In this document: piece by piece, positions 1 through 7,513 of the stretch
How positions within the stretch are numbered: position 1 is the first letter of the stretch
How the letters are laid out: each line of letters opens with the position of its first letter
IMG/VR virus record: IMGVR_UViG_3300030060_001790
Coordinates: 1-32,312 of that record
Direction: 5' to 3' (one strand)
Length of the DNA: 32,312 nucleotides
Source of the DNA: a virus
The notes under the pieces: generated by a model
What the model was told of the DNA's origin: nothing
Databases searched by the model: none
The model's input: the letters and a program-made list of their open reading frames with translations, nothing else
Made by a program: the position numbers and the translations under genes

Positions 1-45
1 AACGTAACATTCTATAATTGGTATGTTTGCATTTAAATAAGCCAC
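1..45 (-). CDS. Start of a gene downstream of DNA polymerase (partial, runs off left end)
   Basis: A GTG start overlaps the polymerase stop by one base (TAGTG), the same coupling used at many other junctions here. Fifteen codons are visible, reading MAYLNANIPIIECYV, open to the window edge. A GGGGTGA stretch about ten bases upstream could serve as ribosome-binding site. From memory, similar N-termini (MAYLNANIP..) begin short conserved hypothetical proteins next to the polymerase in marine podoviruses, but with so few residues this is only a hint. Function unknown. Confidence 0.5.
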   Translation of the reverse strand, partial: MAYLNANIPIIECYV

Positions 46-1907
46 TATTTAATTTCACCCCAGTTAGCCCCCGACTCATAATCTACTTTGTTAGGAACTT
101 TTAATTTAACTGCAGATTCCATTATCTCAATAATTTCTTCTGCTTTTTTACTAGACTCAACAGAGATATCTACCTCGTCGTGAATTTGTATGTGTGGTAT
201 TATACCATTTTCATAAAGTGCTACCATAGATTTTTTTGTCATATCAGCTGCACTACCTTGTATTAATTTGTTTAAAGCTTTGTAAGTAAAGGCTCTCTTT
301 AATGGCTCATCATATTCTTTTCTAGCTTGTTCTAATGGTAGGGGTTTGAACACACCAAACTGCACTGGCTGCCATAAATCAAAATGACACGCACGACCTA
401 ACAAAGTTCTAATCTTACCACGATCATTTGCTTTACGAGATACATTATCCATTAATTGTTTTACGAAAGGAGCTTTAGTATGATATTGTCTTATTAATTT
501 TTCTGCCGATTCTTTCATTAAACCTAACTCTGACATTAACTTATTTTTTCCCATGCCATACATTAATCCTAAATTAATTGTTTTGGCTTGCTTACGTTCA
601 ATACCTGCCATATCCGCTACAACTTGGTGGAAGTCTGCGTCACCTGTATTGTATGCTTCAACAATTTCATCAACACCATCTAAGTTTTGTAATTTAGCAT
701 AATGTACTAAAATTCTTGGTTCCTGTTGGGAGTAGTCAAACGATCCCCATTTACATTTTTCTTCTGGAATAAAAATAGATCTAATCATCGGTCCCAGCTC
801 CGGGTGCCTCGCTGGAATTTGCTGTAAGTTTGGATTGCTCATAGAGAACCTACCTGTTACCGTTCCACCGGCATCTGATCTAATTTGATTTATGTCTGCA
901 TGTATTCTTCCATTGTGTGAATGTTTGGTAATAGAATCTATAAAAGTGGTATGTGCTTTATTAATCTCTCGTGCGTCTGCAATTGACCTCGCTAACTCAT
1001 GAGGATGGTTTTGTAAAAAGTTTTTTGTAAAGCTAGGTTCATTACTTTTTTCAGTTCTATCATATGGAAGTTTTAATTTGTCGAACGCTTTTGCAATGCT
1101 TCTAGCTGCATGTATTTCAACCTCAATTCCTGTTAAACTTTTGATTTTACTAATAATTTTGGACTCTCGTTCCATAAGATTTTTTTTCAAATTGTCTGCA
1201 TGTTCAAGATCAACTTTTACACCTTTGAATCTCATGTCTACTAAACAAGGAAATAATTTTGTCTCTAATGTAAAGACATCCATTAATTCTTGATTATGTA
1301 ATTCTATGTTTAATCTTTGCCAAAGTTTTAAGGTAGCTTCGACATCACGTTCTGCATACTCACCTACATACATTGCAGGTAATTTATACATTTCTGCTTT
1401 AGCATTTACTGAATAACTTTTGGCTGCTTCTTGTAATATTTTTTCATCTTTACCAATACCTACATAAAATTTTGCAAGTGTATTTAGTTGATAAGATAAT
1501 CTATTCTCATCAATTAAAGATGCTGCAATCATAGTATCAACAATCTTACCTCTAATCTTAATACCAGCAGATCTAAGCCAACAGACATCATACATTGCAT
1601 TGTGAAATATAAAGGTAGTTTTTTCTTGGTTTACTAAGTCTTGAACCCACTCTAAAACGAGTTTTTTGTCCATATTTCCACCACCCTCATGACCTATCGG
1701 ATAATAGCCTGACCACCCCTCTACGGCCACGGCAACGCCTACAATGTGGCCTTTTTGAGTCACATTACCTGACCCTAGGGTCATTAAATGAGGATCATAG
1801 GTTTCTAAGTCAATCGCAACTTCTTTCGCGCCTGATAAATCTTTAAGTTCATGTGGAGCAACCCATTCGGTTTCGGGTGCAAAGAGTGGGATCTGAGTAC
1901 TTCTCAC
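45..1907 (-). CDS. Family A DNA polymerase with 3'-5' proofreading domain
   Basis: Replicative phage DNA polymerase of 620 residues, copying phage DNA in the host cytoplasm. The N-terminal proofreading domain shows Exo I (D33-x-E35), Exo II (N103-x3-D107) and Exo III (Y184-x3-D188). The polymerase domain shows TGRFSMSNPNLQQIP at 351-365, motif A DYSQQEPR from D391 (steric-gate Glu kept), motif B with K442, N445, G447 and Y450, and motif C HDE at 576-578. There is no 5' nuclease domain, as in T7-type polymerases. Motif B reads KTINLGLMYG, so the residue equivalent to E. coli Phe762 is Leu446. The GTG start overlaps the preceding stop (GTGA) and has AAAGGGA upstream; it is the last complete gene of the replication operon. 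Confidence 0.97.
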   Translation of the reverse strand: MRSTQIPLFAPETEWVAPHELKDLSGAKEVAIDLETYDPHLMTLGSGNVTQKGHIVGVAVAVEGWSGYYPIGHEGGGNMDKKLVLEWVQDLVNQEKTTFIFHNAMYDVCWLRSAGIKIRGKIVDTMIAASLIDENRLSYQLNTLAKFYVGIGKDEKILQEAAKSYSVNAKAEMYKLPAMYVGEYAERDVEATLKLWQRLNIELHNQELMDVFTLETKLFPCLVDMRFKGVKVDLEHADNLKKNLMERESKIISKIKSLTGIEVEIHAARSIAKAFDKLKLPYDRTEKSNEPSFTKNFLQNHPHELARSIADAREINKAHTTFIDSITKHSHNGRIHADINQIRSDAGGTVTGRFSMSNPNLQQIPARHPELGPMIRSIFIPEEKCKWGSFDYSQQEPRILVHYAKLQNLDGVDEIVEAYNTGDADFHQVVADMAGIERKQAKTINLGLMYGMGKNKLMSELGLMKESAEKLIRQYHTKAPFVKQLMDNVSRKANDRGKIRTLLGRACHFDLWQPVQFGVFKPLPLEQARKEYDEPLKRAFTYKALNKLIQGSAADMTKKSMVALYENGIIPHIQIHDEVDISVESSKKAEEIIEIMESAVKLKVPNKVDYESGANWGEIK

Positions 1908-2143
1908 GAGTAATCCCTTTCTAAAATCATTTCTAGGTAATGAATAGCTTTTCTCACGTCCTCTTCTTTTCCTTTTATTGAATGTCTACATATATACTTT
2001 ATAGCATTTCCCTCAGCAAACAAGAGTTTATTTTCATTTATAAACTCTGCTGGCTGAATAGCCATATTGCGGTAGTGTTTCCCTCCGACCTGCTTGTCTA
2101 ATGAATCATATGTAGCTTTTTTAAATATTTCTTTATTTGTCAT
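1904..2143 (-). CDS. DUF3310 family phage protein
   Basis: Small protein of 79 residues. The pattern KHYRNMAIQPAEFI, then NAIKYICRH, KGKEEDVRKA and IHYLEMIL is typical of DUF3310, a small helical phage family often found in replication gene clusters and sometimes labelled nucleotide kinase without firm proof. I chose the ATG at 2143 because AAAGGAA lies seven bases upstream; an upstream in-frame ATG at 2188 would add 15 residues entirely inside the nuclease gene. The start overlaps the nuclease end by 11 bases, and the end overlaps the polymerase start by four bases. Its biochemical role is unknown; context suggests DNA or nucleotide metabolism. Confidence 0.85.
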   Translation of the reverse strand: MTNKEIFKKATYDSLDKQVGGKHYRNMAIQPAEFINENKLLFAEGNAIKYICRHSIKGKEEDVRKAIHYLEMILERDYS

Positions 2144-2462
2144 GGTATATTCCTTTCGGTGGATGGTAGTGTCCTTCATGATTTTCATCTATATAAAATA
2201 ATCTTACACCCCATTGTTTTTGTTTATCAGATAAGGATCTATGTATAGGAGATCCGTCTCTTTTTCGTTCACATCTTGTTTTAACATCTAGCTTTTCTAT
2301 AGTTCCATCTGGATGAATAACTACAATGTCTATGCAACCGTGTTGTCTAACATTTTTAAATACTTCACAACCATTTGCTAAAAATTCTATAATTGCTCGG
2401 TATTCATTAACAGCTCCTAAACTGTCATCTCGTTCGTGTTGATCTGATATTCCTGTTCTCAT
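2133..2462 (-). CDS. PD-(D/E)XK-type nuclease, possibly Holliday-junction resolvase-like
   Basis: Protein of 109 residues with the layout of a minimal PD-(D/E)XK nuclease: an N-terminal helix with E20, a hydrophobic strand ending in D45 (GCIDIVVI), and a second strand with D59-V-K61 (KLDVKT). These would be the metal-binding and catalytic residues. The family cuts DNA structures such as branched intermediates or acts in recombination; which substrate applies here cannot be read from the sequence. It lies between the UvrD-like helicase (four-base ATGA overlap) and the DUF3310 gene, so a role in replication, recombination or host DNA breakdown fits. The C-terminal third (residues 75-109) is rich in His and aromatic residues. 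Confidence 0.75.
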   Translation of the reverse strand: MRTGISDQHERDDSLGAVNEYRAIIEFLANGCEVFKNVRQHGCIDIVVIHPDGTIEKLDVKTRCERKRDGSPIHRSLSDKQKQWGVRLFYIDENHEGHYHPPKGIYHDK

Positions 2463-3967
2463 ATTATATAAGCACGATCAAAGTTCTTAGGATCTAATAC
2501 ATGCAATTCACGCTTCGCTCTCGTCGCTCCAGTATAAAATAATCTATGTAATTCATCTGGGTCATGACTAAGAGTTTCTAGTGCTGCACCTGTTAAGTCT
2601 TGCATTAATAAAACATTGTCGGCTTCTCCTCCTTTCGCTCCGTGTATTGTTGACATTATTATACGAGGATTTTTATTTATCATCTCTCCATTCGCCCTCA
2701 TATTACGAATATAGTTTTCGGTCATATTATCTAGACCTTCAAAAGAATCATACCAAACCTTGTCAGTACTAAGGCCATGTTGTTCTCGACATTCTTTTAG
2801 AGTATATTTGCTATCTGAATGGAGAGTTTTACCTTTTCTAAATCCTACTAAAACATTTTCCCCTAAATATTCATAAATGTTTTTAATCTCTAAGTGATTT
2901 AATAGTTCACCTTTACGCCACGATTCCCAATTATTTAATGCTAATAATAATTTTAATGAAATAGAATTTCTGCCACGATATTGATAATACCATCCTTGTA
3001 TTTCACATAAGTCTTTAGCATCTTCTAAAAAATAATTAGCTGACGATAAAACTAACCAATCACCTTTGGACATATCTACTTGAGTTATATCGGAATATCT
3101 TTTTAATATGCCTATTTCTTCTCTTGGTTTATATTTTTTTTCAAATCTATTTTGTACTTTACTTATTATTTTTTGAGAAAGTTCGTGAATAGGTCCACCC
3201 GGTATACGATAAGATTGATCTAATACTTTAATATCATTTACTTCTTCTTTAAGTGCAATGAAGTGATCCACATCTGCACCAGCCCATTTGAATATAGCTT
3301 GGTCATCGTCACCGGCAATATAAGTTTTCTTGGCATTAGTCCAAATACACCTAACCATATCCCATTGTAAAAGAGATAAGTCTTGTGCTTCATCTATAAA
3401 TAAAACTTCAAAAGTATTTTTAATATTTTTTTCTATAAAATCTTCTAAGAGATCATTAAAATCTTTTAAATTTTTTTCTTTTTTAAATCTATTTAGTTCT
3501 TCAGCAAGGAGATACAAAGTGTTTCGTTCTATATCTATAATATTTTTTCTTGAATCATAATATTCTAAAAGATCCATTCTTTTAACTGCAGCTGTATTTA
3601 TTATTGTAAGATACTCATTATCTGAATTAAATGTACCATCGTCAGTGGAGAACTTTGCAGTCTTAATAGGTATGCCACATTTTTGCCCAAATTCTTTATA
3701 GTCTTCAGTCTTCATCATTTTTTCTTTAGTCATACCTAATTGATTGAAAGCATAAGAATGAAGAGTTCTAAAATTAGTTAAATCATTTTCAATATCTAAA
3801 CCAAATTTATCGGCAGCTCTGGTTGCAGCTTCGGTCGCTGCTTTTTTGGTAAAAGAAAAATAACCTATTTGTTTAGGTCTAATTCCTTTTTGAATGAATT
3901 CGTCCACTAAGTTTAACAACGTTGTTGTTTTGCCCGTTCCTGGTGGACCTAGTATTATTGTCTTCAT
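2459..3967 (-). CDS. UvrD/PcrA-like superfamily 1 DNA helicase
   Basis: ATP-driven DNA helicase of 502 residues. Motifs appear in the expected order: Walker A GPPGTGKTT at 7-15, motif Ia-like FSFTKKAA near 37-44, Walker B IDEAQD at 191-196, motif III GDDDQAIFKWAG at 219-230, motif IV-like QSYRIPGG at 251-258, motif V STIHGAKGGEADNV at 439-452 and motif VI YTGATRAKREL at 478-488. It is shorter than bacterial UvrD (about 720), with a reduced 2B region. It probably unwinds DNA during phage replication or repair, next to the primase and polymerase in one operon. The start has AAAGAAG close upstream and lies inside a short ORF that bridges the primase end. Confidence 0.95.
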   Translation of the reverse strand: MKTIILGPPGTGKTTTLLNLVDEFIQKGIRPKQIGYFSFTKKAATEAATRAADKFGLDIENDLTNFRTLHSYAFNQLGMTKEKMMKTEDYKEFGQKCGIPIKTAKFSTDDGTFNSDNEYLTIINTAAVKRMDLLEYYDSRKNIIDIERNTLYLLAEELNRFKKEKNLKDFNDLLEDFIEKNIKNTFEVLFIDEAQDLSLLQWDMVRCIWTNAKKTYIAGDDDQAIFKWAGADVDHFIALKEEVNDIKVLDQSYRIPGGPIHELSQKIISKVQNRFEKKYKPREEIGILKRYSDITQVDMSKGDWLVLSSANYFLEDAKDLCEIQGWYYQYRGRNSISLKLLLALNNWESWRKGELLNHLEIKNIYEYLGENVLVGFRKGKTLHSDSKYTLKECREQHGLSTDKVWYDSFEGLDNMTENYIRNMRANGEMINKNPRIIMSTIHGAKGGEADNVLLMQDLTGAALETLSHDPDELHRLFYTGATRAKRELHVLDPKNFDRAYII

Positions 3968-4094
3968 ACTTCTTTAGTTTCCTCTCAGCTATGTTTAAGT
4001 GTATTTGTGTTAGTTCTAGTTCTTCTGTTAGTTCTTGTATTATTAATCTAAATCTTAAATGCCAATTAGGTCCTACATCTTTAGAATATTTCAT
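3879..4094 (-). CDS. Small charged helical protein overlapping the helicase start
   Basis: ORF of 71 residues starting at ATG 4094, sharing one base with the primase stop (TAATG), which is the usual coupling in this genome. It then overlaps the first 89 bases of the helicase gene in another frame. Residues 17-45 alternate hydrophobic and charged positions and could form an amphipathic or coiled-coil helix; the C-terminal part that overlaps the helicase is Asn/Arg-rich and looks unconstrained. Without it there would be a 126-base gap between primase and helicase, unusual in this packed operon, which supports it being translated. No recognised family. It could still be a chance ORF. Confidence 0.5.
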   Translation of the reverse strand: MKYSKDVGPNWHLRFRLIIQELTEELELTQIHLNIAERKLKKYEDNNTRSTRNGQNNNVVKLSGRIHSKRN

Positions 4095-5611
4095 TAAAAA
4101 TCTTCTTGTTGGTAAGGAACTTTAGAAACAGCAGCTTCAACCTTTTTCATTGTTTTAATTTTAACAACTCGTGGGTGTTGAGATTTAATTCTAAGTCTAG
4201 TCTCTTCTATAAATATATTTTCTAATCTTTTAATTAGATTACCTGTTTTTATTTTATCCATTTCCCAATTATTTTTTTTACAAAATGCATAAAAATCTTC
4301 TAATCTAAAATATGTAAACTCTCCTTCAGTAAAAGGAAGTTTATTAAATATGTCATCTAAAGTTCTCGCCGATTGTCTATTGGTAGTCCAATCTTGAAGA
4401 AGTCCTGTAATTTCATTAATAGGATCTAAAGAAGCTAAAGGTTCTACTTCTTGTAAATTTTGCATCATTGGTTTTAAAAAATGTTGTTTCCAATCTCTAG
4501 GTTTAGGGACGGGTACAATTTTATTTGCTTGATCTAAACATGCTAAAGCAAACATACCTGGATTGTAAAGTTGTTCTGATTTTAATTCTATTCTTTTATC
4601 TGATACATCTAAAAACCATTGTGGAGGATTAGAAGTATATTTAGTTAAACTTCCAAGTACAGGCATCTCTTCTTCACCAAACCCTACACCAAATCTTTTA
4701 GTTCTACATAAGCCAGCTTGACAGACTGAATTAATAGGTGCATCTTTACATCTATATTTATCATAGCCTTTTCTGTTTACTGATTTAATTAATTGTTGAA
4801 CTTCATTATTGCTTAAAGCTGGATCCATATATTTAGAATTAGCTTTTACAATTTCATCTTCCCAAGAATCTGGTTTAGATTGTTTATAATAAACCGCTAT
4901 ATTAAATAATGCGTTATTCCTTGAGCCCTCCCCAAAACCAATTGCTGCCAATTTGTTTAAACAAGGAGGACCACCGGGAAATGCCTCTTCTATTTTTTTC
5001 TCTTCCGTTTTAATTTGTTCCACCTCTTCCCTTCGGCAAGCCAAAAGATCATAGAGCTTATAAAATTCCTCAAGTGTACAACCGGCGCCAGTATCGTTGA
5101 TAGCATAACGTAGTCCTTTCATTCCATTGTAGTAGGGTAAATTTAAAAAGTTACCAGTGTCCCCACGATCCACTAATATCTCTGTTTGTTTAGGAAAAAT
5201 TTCTGACCCTTCATACCCAAGTATGATGGCTATTTGTTTTAATTTGGATTGCATCAAAGATGCTGGAATATTTTCTTTAGTAAATAAAAATACGTGTGCA
5301 CCACCGGATTTACTACGACAGACTATTAATGGAAGATTGAGATTCCTAATGCTTTTAATGAGGCTAAGGTGATCAAAGTTATATTCGTCAATATCAATAC
5401 AACCCCACCTACAATCATTATTTTCCGTAATAGGGATGATTCCCAAGGCTGCACCTTTTCCTGCGAGATGATCGTCCCAAAGCCCGTCGGTGACGTCTTT
5501 ACGAACAATAAAGGCTTTTCCTTGTTGTTTACCATTCTCTCCTCTGTCACCGGGTTGGTATTGTCCATATGCTATTGTTAATCCGCTAAAAATTGTTTTG
5601 AATTTCTTCAT
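4094..5611 (-). CDS. Archaeo-eukaryotic primase (AEP/PrimPol type) with four-Cys PriL-like region
   Basis: Protein of 505 residues, probably making primers for phage replication. The N-terminal half has AEP signatures: D73-x-D75 (CIDIDEY) as metal ligands, SKSGGAH at 100-106 with the catalytic His, and the strand IFPKQTEI near 138-145. A following region starts with GGPPCLNKL (C217) and GFGEGSRNNALF (225-236), the latter typical of primase C-terminal helical domains, and continues to a Cys cluster C288, C297, C302. C217 plus these three resemble the ligand set of the PriL iron-sulfur domain. The last 200 residues are unassigned. It follows the SSB-like gene after a GC-rich hairpin and overlaps the next start by one base. 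AEP assignment is firm; the metal site is inference. Confidence 0.88.
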   Translation of the reverse strand: MKKFKTIFSGLTIAYGQYQPGDRGENGKQQGKAFIVRKDVTDGLWDDHLAGKGAALGIIPITENNDCRWGCIDIDEYNFDHLSLIKSIRNLNLPLIVCRSKSGGAHVFLFTKENIPASLMQSKLKQIAIILGYEGSEIFPKQTEILVDRGDTGNFLNLPYYNGMKGLRYAINDTGAGCTLEEFYKLYDLLACRREEVEQIKTEEKKIEEAFPGGPPCLNKLAAIGFGEGSRNNALFNIAVYYKQSKPDSWEDEIVKANSKYMDPALSNNEVQQLIKSVNRKGYDKYRCKDAPINSVCQAGLCRTKRFGVGFGEEEMPVLGSLTKYTSNPPQWFLDVSDKRIELKSEQLYNPGMFALACLDQANKIVPVPKPRDWKQHFLKPMMQNLQEVEPLASLDPINEITGLLQDWTTNRQSARTLDDIFNKLPFTEGEFTYFRLEDFYAFCKKNNWEMDKIKTGNLIKRLENIFIEETRLRIKSQHPRVVKIKTMKKVEAAVSKVPYQQEDF

Positions 5612-5640
5612 ATATTACATTCTCATTTCTTTGTAAAGGG

Positions 5641-5662
5641 GGAGCGATAAATAAATCGCTCC
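5641..5662 (-). other. GC-rich intergenic hairpin between SSB-like gene and primase
   Basis: GGAGCGAT (5641-5648) and ATCGCTCC (5655-5662) form a perfect 8-bp stem with a 6-base loop, extendable by two G-C pairs past one mismatch. In the minus-strand RNA it is followed by CCCTTTAC, only a short U run. It could be a leaky terminator or a processing/stability element that lowers primase expression relative to the upstream genes. It stands out in an AT-rich genome. Confidence 0.6.
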
Positions 5663-5677
5663 TCCCTCAAACTAAAT

Positions 5678-6448
5678 TTAGTACGGAGTACTATCTTTAG
5701 CTTTCTCTTCCACATCTGCTTTTGTTTGCACGTTTCCTTTAGAGACACTAGAATTAAAATCTTTAGCCGTTAGGTATAAAGTTTTATCCTTTTGTCCCAT
5801 TATTCTGTCTTGTGTAACAGACCAACCATACCAAGAACCTTTATCGTTCTTTTGTAATACAGATGATAACTTATACACAACCCCATGCATTGGAGGGATA
5901 GCCATTCCACCTTTTCCATCAGGTATTTGTATGGTCTTCATCATAGAATTCCATTTTTTACTGACGTTAAGCTGCGTCGACTTCATAGTAATCAACGCTG
6001 GTGTCATTGCACCTCCTTTTGTTTCAACCAAAACATAGTAAGAAGCTGTTTCTTCTAAATAATTACCATTTGGTAATCTAATTTTAGAACCATCTCTCTT
6101 ACCTGTTTGGATTATCGGACTGTTCGGTAGATGAACTGCGACTGGAGCACCTGGTCCGTCCCCTCTATCCGACCATTCTGGATAATCCTTTTTGTAGTAA
6201 CAAGGAATAACCTTGATACCTTGCTTACCATCGAAGCACTCGCTGGTAACAGTATTATAAATCATGCCTGGTTTAGCACTTTCTATATACTTCGCATCAC
6301 CGTCAGTTACCTGTGGTGATAGTTGTCCTAAGATTCTGACAAACGGTAACGCCATATCTTCTTGCGTCATGTTCTCAAAACCTTTTTGGAGGTCATTGCC
6401 AAATAAGGCCACAGACCCTGTGTCTTTTTTCATTACTTCATTACTCAT
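5678..6448 (-). CDS. Conserved phage protein, candidate single-stranded DNA-binding or replication accessory protein
   Basis: Protein of 256 residues with no family I can name with certainty. It is mostly beta-type sequence with many Gly, Lys and aromatic residues (for example YYKKDYPEW near 84-92, GSWYGWSV near 213-220), and a charged C-terminal tail (VEEKAKDSTPY). Soluble, no signal peptide or membrane segment. It sits directly before the primase, where many phages encode their SSB, and the hairpin after it could allow higher expression than the downstream enzymes. SSB is therefore a hypothesis from position and composition only. The start is supported by GGAGAATG upstream. From memory, similar ALPFVRILGQLSPQV proteins recur in uncultured marine phages. 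Confidence 0.85.
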   Translation of the reverse strand: MSNEVMKKDTGSVALFGNDLQKGFENMTQEDMALPFVRILGQLSPQVTDGDAKYIESAKPGMIYNTVTSECFDGKQGIKVIPCYYKKDYPEWSDRGDGPGAPVAVHLPNSPIIQTGKRDGSKIRLPNGNYLEETASYYVLVETKGGAMTPALITMKSTQLNVSKKWNSMMKTIQIPDGKGGMAIPPMHGVVYKLSSVLQKNDKGSWYGWSVTQDRIMGQKDKTLYLTAKDFNSSVSKGNVQTKADVEEKAKDSTPY

Positions 6449-6465
6449 TACACATTCTCCATTAG

Positions 6466-7029
6466 TTATTTCCGGCTTATTTTAGTTTTATCTTTAATCC
6501 AAAGACTAAAGCTATCAGAAGGCATGTCCAAACCGGATTGAACACGCTCCTGATATAGAGCCGTCAATGTATTCCAAGCCACATCAGATTTCTGCTGTGG
6601 ATTAAAACCATGTTCAGCTGCAAGGTTAAGCATTTGCTCAGCCTTGTCATCTTCTCCTTTACCAAAAGATACAATAACATTGTTTTTAATAATGTCACCC
6701 AACCCTTGGTCACGAAGCCATTGTAAACAACTTTCCCGTCTTGCCTCATCTTTAGGAATAGTTGCTCTAAATTCTTTTTTAACAGAAACTTTAGATCCAT
6801 CTTGAAGTTTAAGTTCAGACAAACCTTGTTCTGCTAACAATTCTGGAATTACTCTAGAACCTATATCATCAGCTTCTGCTTTTTTAGCTTTCAACTGTTC
6901 TTCTAGTGCAGCAATCTCGTCTTCTTTTGCTTTAAGCTTAACGCATTCTGCAGCTATCGTCGTTATTTCAACATTATCTAAAAGATCTTTCGAATCATTT
7001 AGCATCATGTTTTGTACATCATTACTCAT
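6466..7029 (-). CDS. Coiled-coil phage protein of unknown function
   Basis: Protein of 187 residues. Residues about 25-55 (KLKAKEDEIAALEEQLKAKK) form a clear coiled coil, followed by a strand-rich segment (KLQDGSKVSVKKEF, 75-88) and a helical, charged C-terminal half. The coiled coil followed by a short beta segment recalls Gp157-like and Gam-like phage proteins, but the match is only architectural. AAGG lies close upstream of the ATG. It is the second gene of the replication operon, 17 bases before the SSB-like gene, so a role in DNA metabolism or in protecting phage DNA from host nucleases is possible but unproven. Confidence 0.85.
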   Translation of the reverse strand: MSNDVQNMMLNDSKDLLDNVEITTIAAECVKLKAKEDEIAALEEQLKAKKAEADDIGSRVIPELLAEQGLSELKLQDGSKVSVKKEFRATIPKDEARRESCLQWLRDQGLGDIIKNNVIVSFGKGEDDKAEQMLNLAAEHGFNPQQKSDVAWNTLTALYQERVQSGLDMPSDSFSLWIKDKTKISRK

Positions 7030-7041
7030 CTTTCTACCTTT

Positions 7042-7443
7042 CTAGTTATAAAAGTCTAATTCTAATGGGTAGTATCTATACTCTCTTCTATCCCATTTTA
7101 AAACATTAAACTTTCCGTTGGTTACATCACTTATAGCAATATTGCAAATCCCAATTATAATAGGATCTCCTATTGCTAATAAATAATCTTGTGATCTAAA
7201 ATCTTGTAAATTTTTTTTCATCTTTCTTACGAAAGGTTGTGTTGAATAAATTGCTTGAGACTCTGGTCCTGTGTTTGGTAAACATATAACTAAGTATCCA
7301 AAATCGGATGCACTTAATATATTTATATTTGCTGGTGGTTGTTGTGCCACATAGACAAATTTTTCTTTAGGATTATTTTTATAAAATTCTAAAAATTCTC
7401 TTAAAGAATTTGGTTTATATAATTCAAAAATTTTATTTTTCAT
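7042..7443 (-). CDS. Hypothetical protein, first gene of the replication operon
   Basis: Protein of 133 residues, mixed alpha/beta, with a hydrophobic core around residues 50-56 (LVICLPN) and a Tyr/Arg-rich C-terminus (WDRREYRYYPLELDF). No signal peptide, no membrane helix, no motif I recognise. It starts about 25 bases downstream of a candidate minus-strand sigma-70 promoter, which makes it the probable first and early gene of the replication transcript. The ribosome-binding site is weak (GAATGAAGA). As a leading early gene it could act on the host, but nothing in the sequence shows how. Confidence 0.75.
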   Translation of the reverse strand: MKNKIFELYKPNSLREFLEFYKNNPKEKFVYVAQQPPANINILSASDFGYLVICLPNTGPESQAIYSTQPFVRKMKKNLQDFRSQDYLLAIGDPIIIGICNIAISDVTNGKFNVLKWDRREYRYYPLELDFYN

Positions 7444-7459
7444 TCTTCATTCTTTTTTC

Positions 7460-7490
7460 TTGACATATCTTGTATAGGAATTTATATACT
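7460..7490 (+). promoter_or_regulatory. Sigma-70-type promoter for the plus-strand SNF2 cassette
   Basis: A perfect -35 TTGACA at 7460-7465 is followed by TATATA at 7483-7488 (17-base spacer) or TATACT at 7485-7490 (19-base spacer). Either gives a start of transcription near 7495-7497, before the ATG at 7514. This also excludes the TTG at 7490 as translation start, since it lies within the -10 box. Confidence 0.75.
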
Positions 7491-7496
7491 TGTCAA
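7469..7496 (-). promoter_or_regulatory. Candidate divergent sigma-70 promoter for the replication operon
   Basis: On the minus strand a perfect TTGACA occupies 7496-7491, followed after 16 bases by TACAAG (7474-7469), or after 14 bases by TATACA (7476-7471). The -35 box is ideal but the -10 is weaker than that of the opposing promoter. It overlaps the plus-strand promoter almost completely, so only one polymerase could probably bind at a time. Confidence 0.5.
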
Positions 7497-7513
7497 CAAA
7501 GAAAGAAGAAAAA

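Noticed and set aside
2144-2188. Longer start for the DUF3310 protein (ATG at 2188)
   Set aside because: The extension lies wholly in the nuclease gene, and the ATG at 2143 has a well-spaced AAAGGAA.
7490-7513. TTG start eight codons upstream for the SNF2 helicase
   Set aside because: The TTG lies within the -10 region of the promoter, so it would not be in the transcript; the ATG at 7514 has a purine-rich site upstream.
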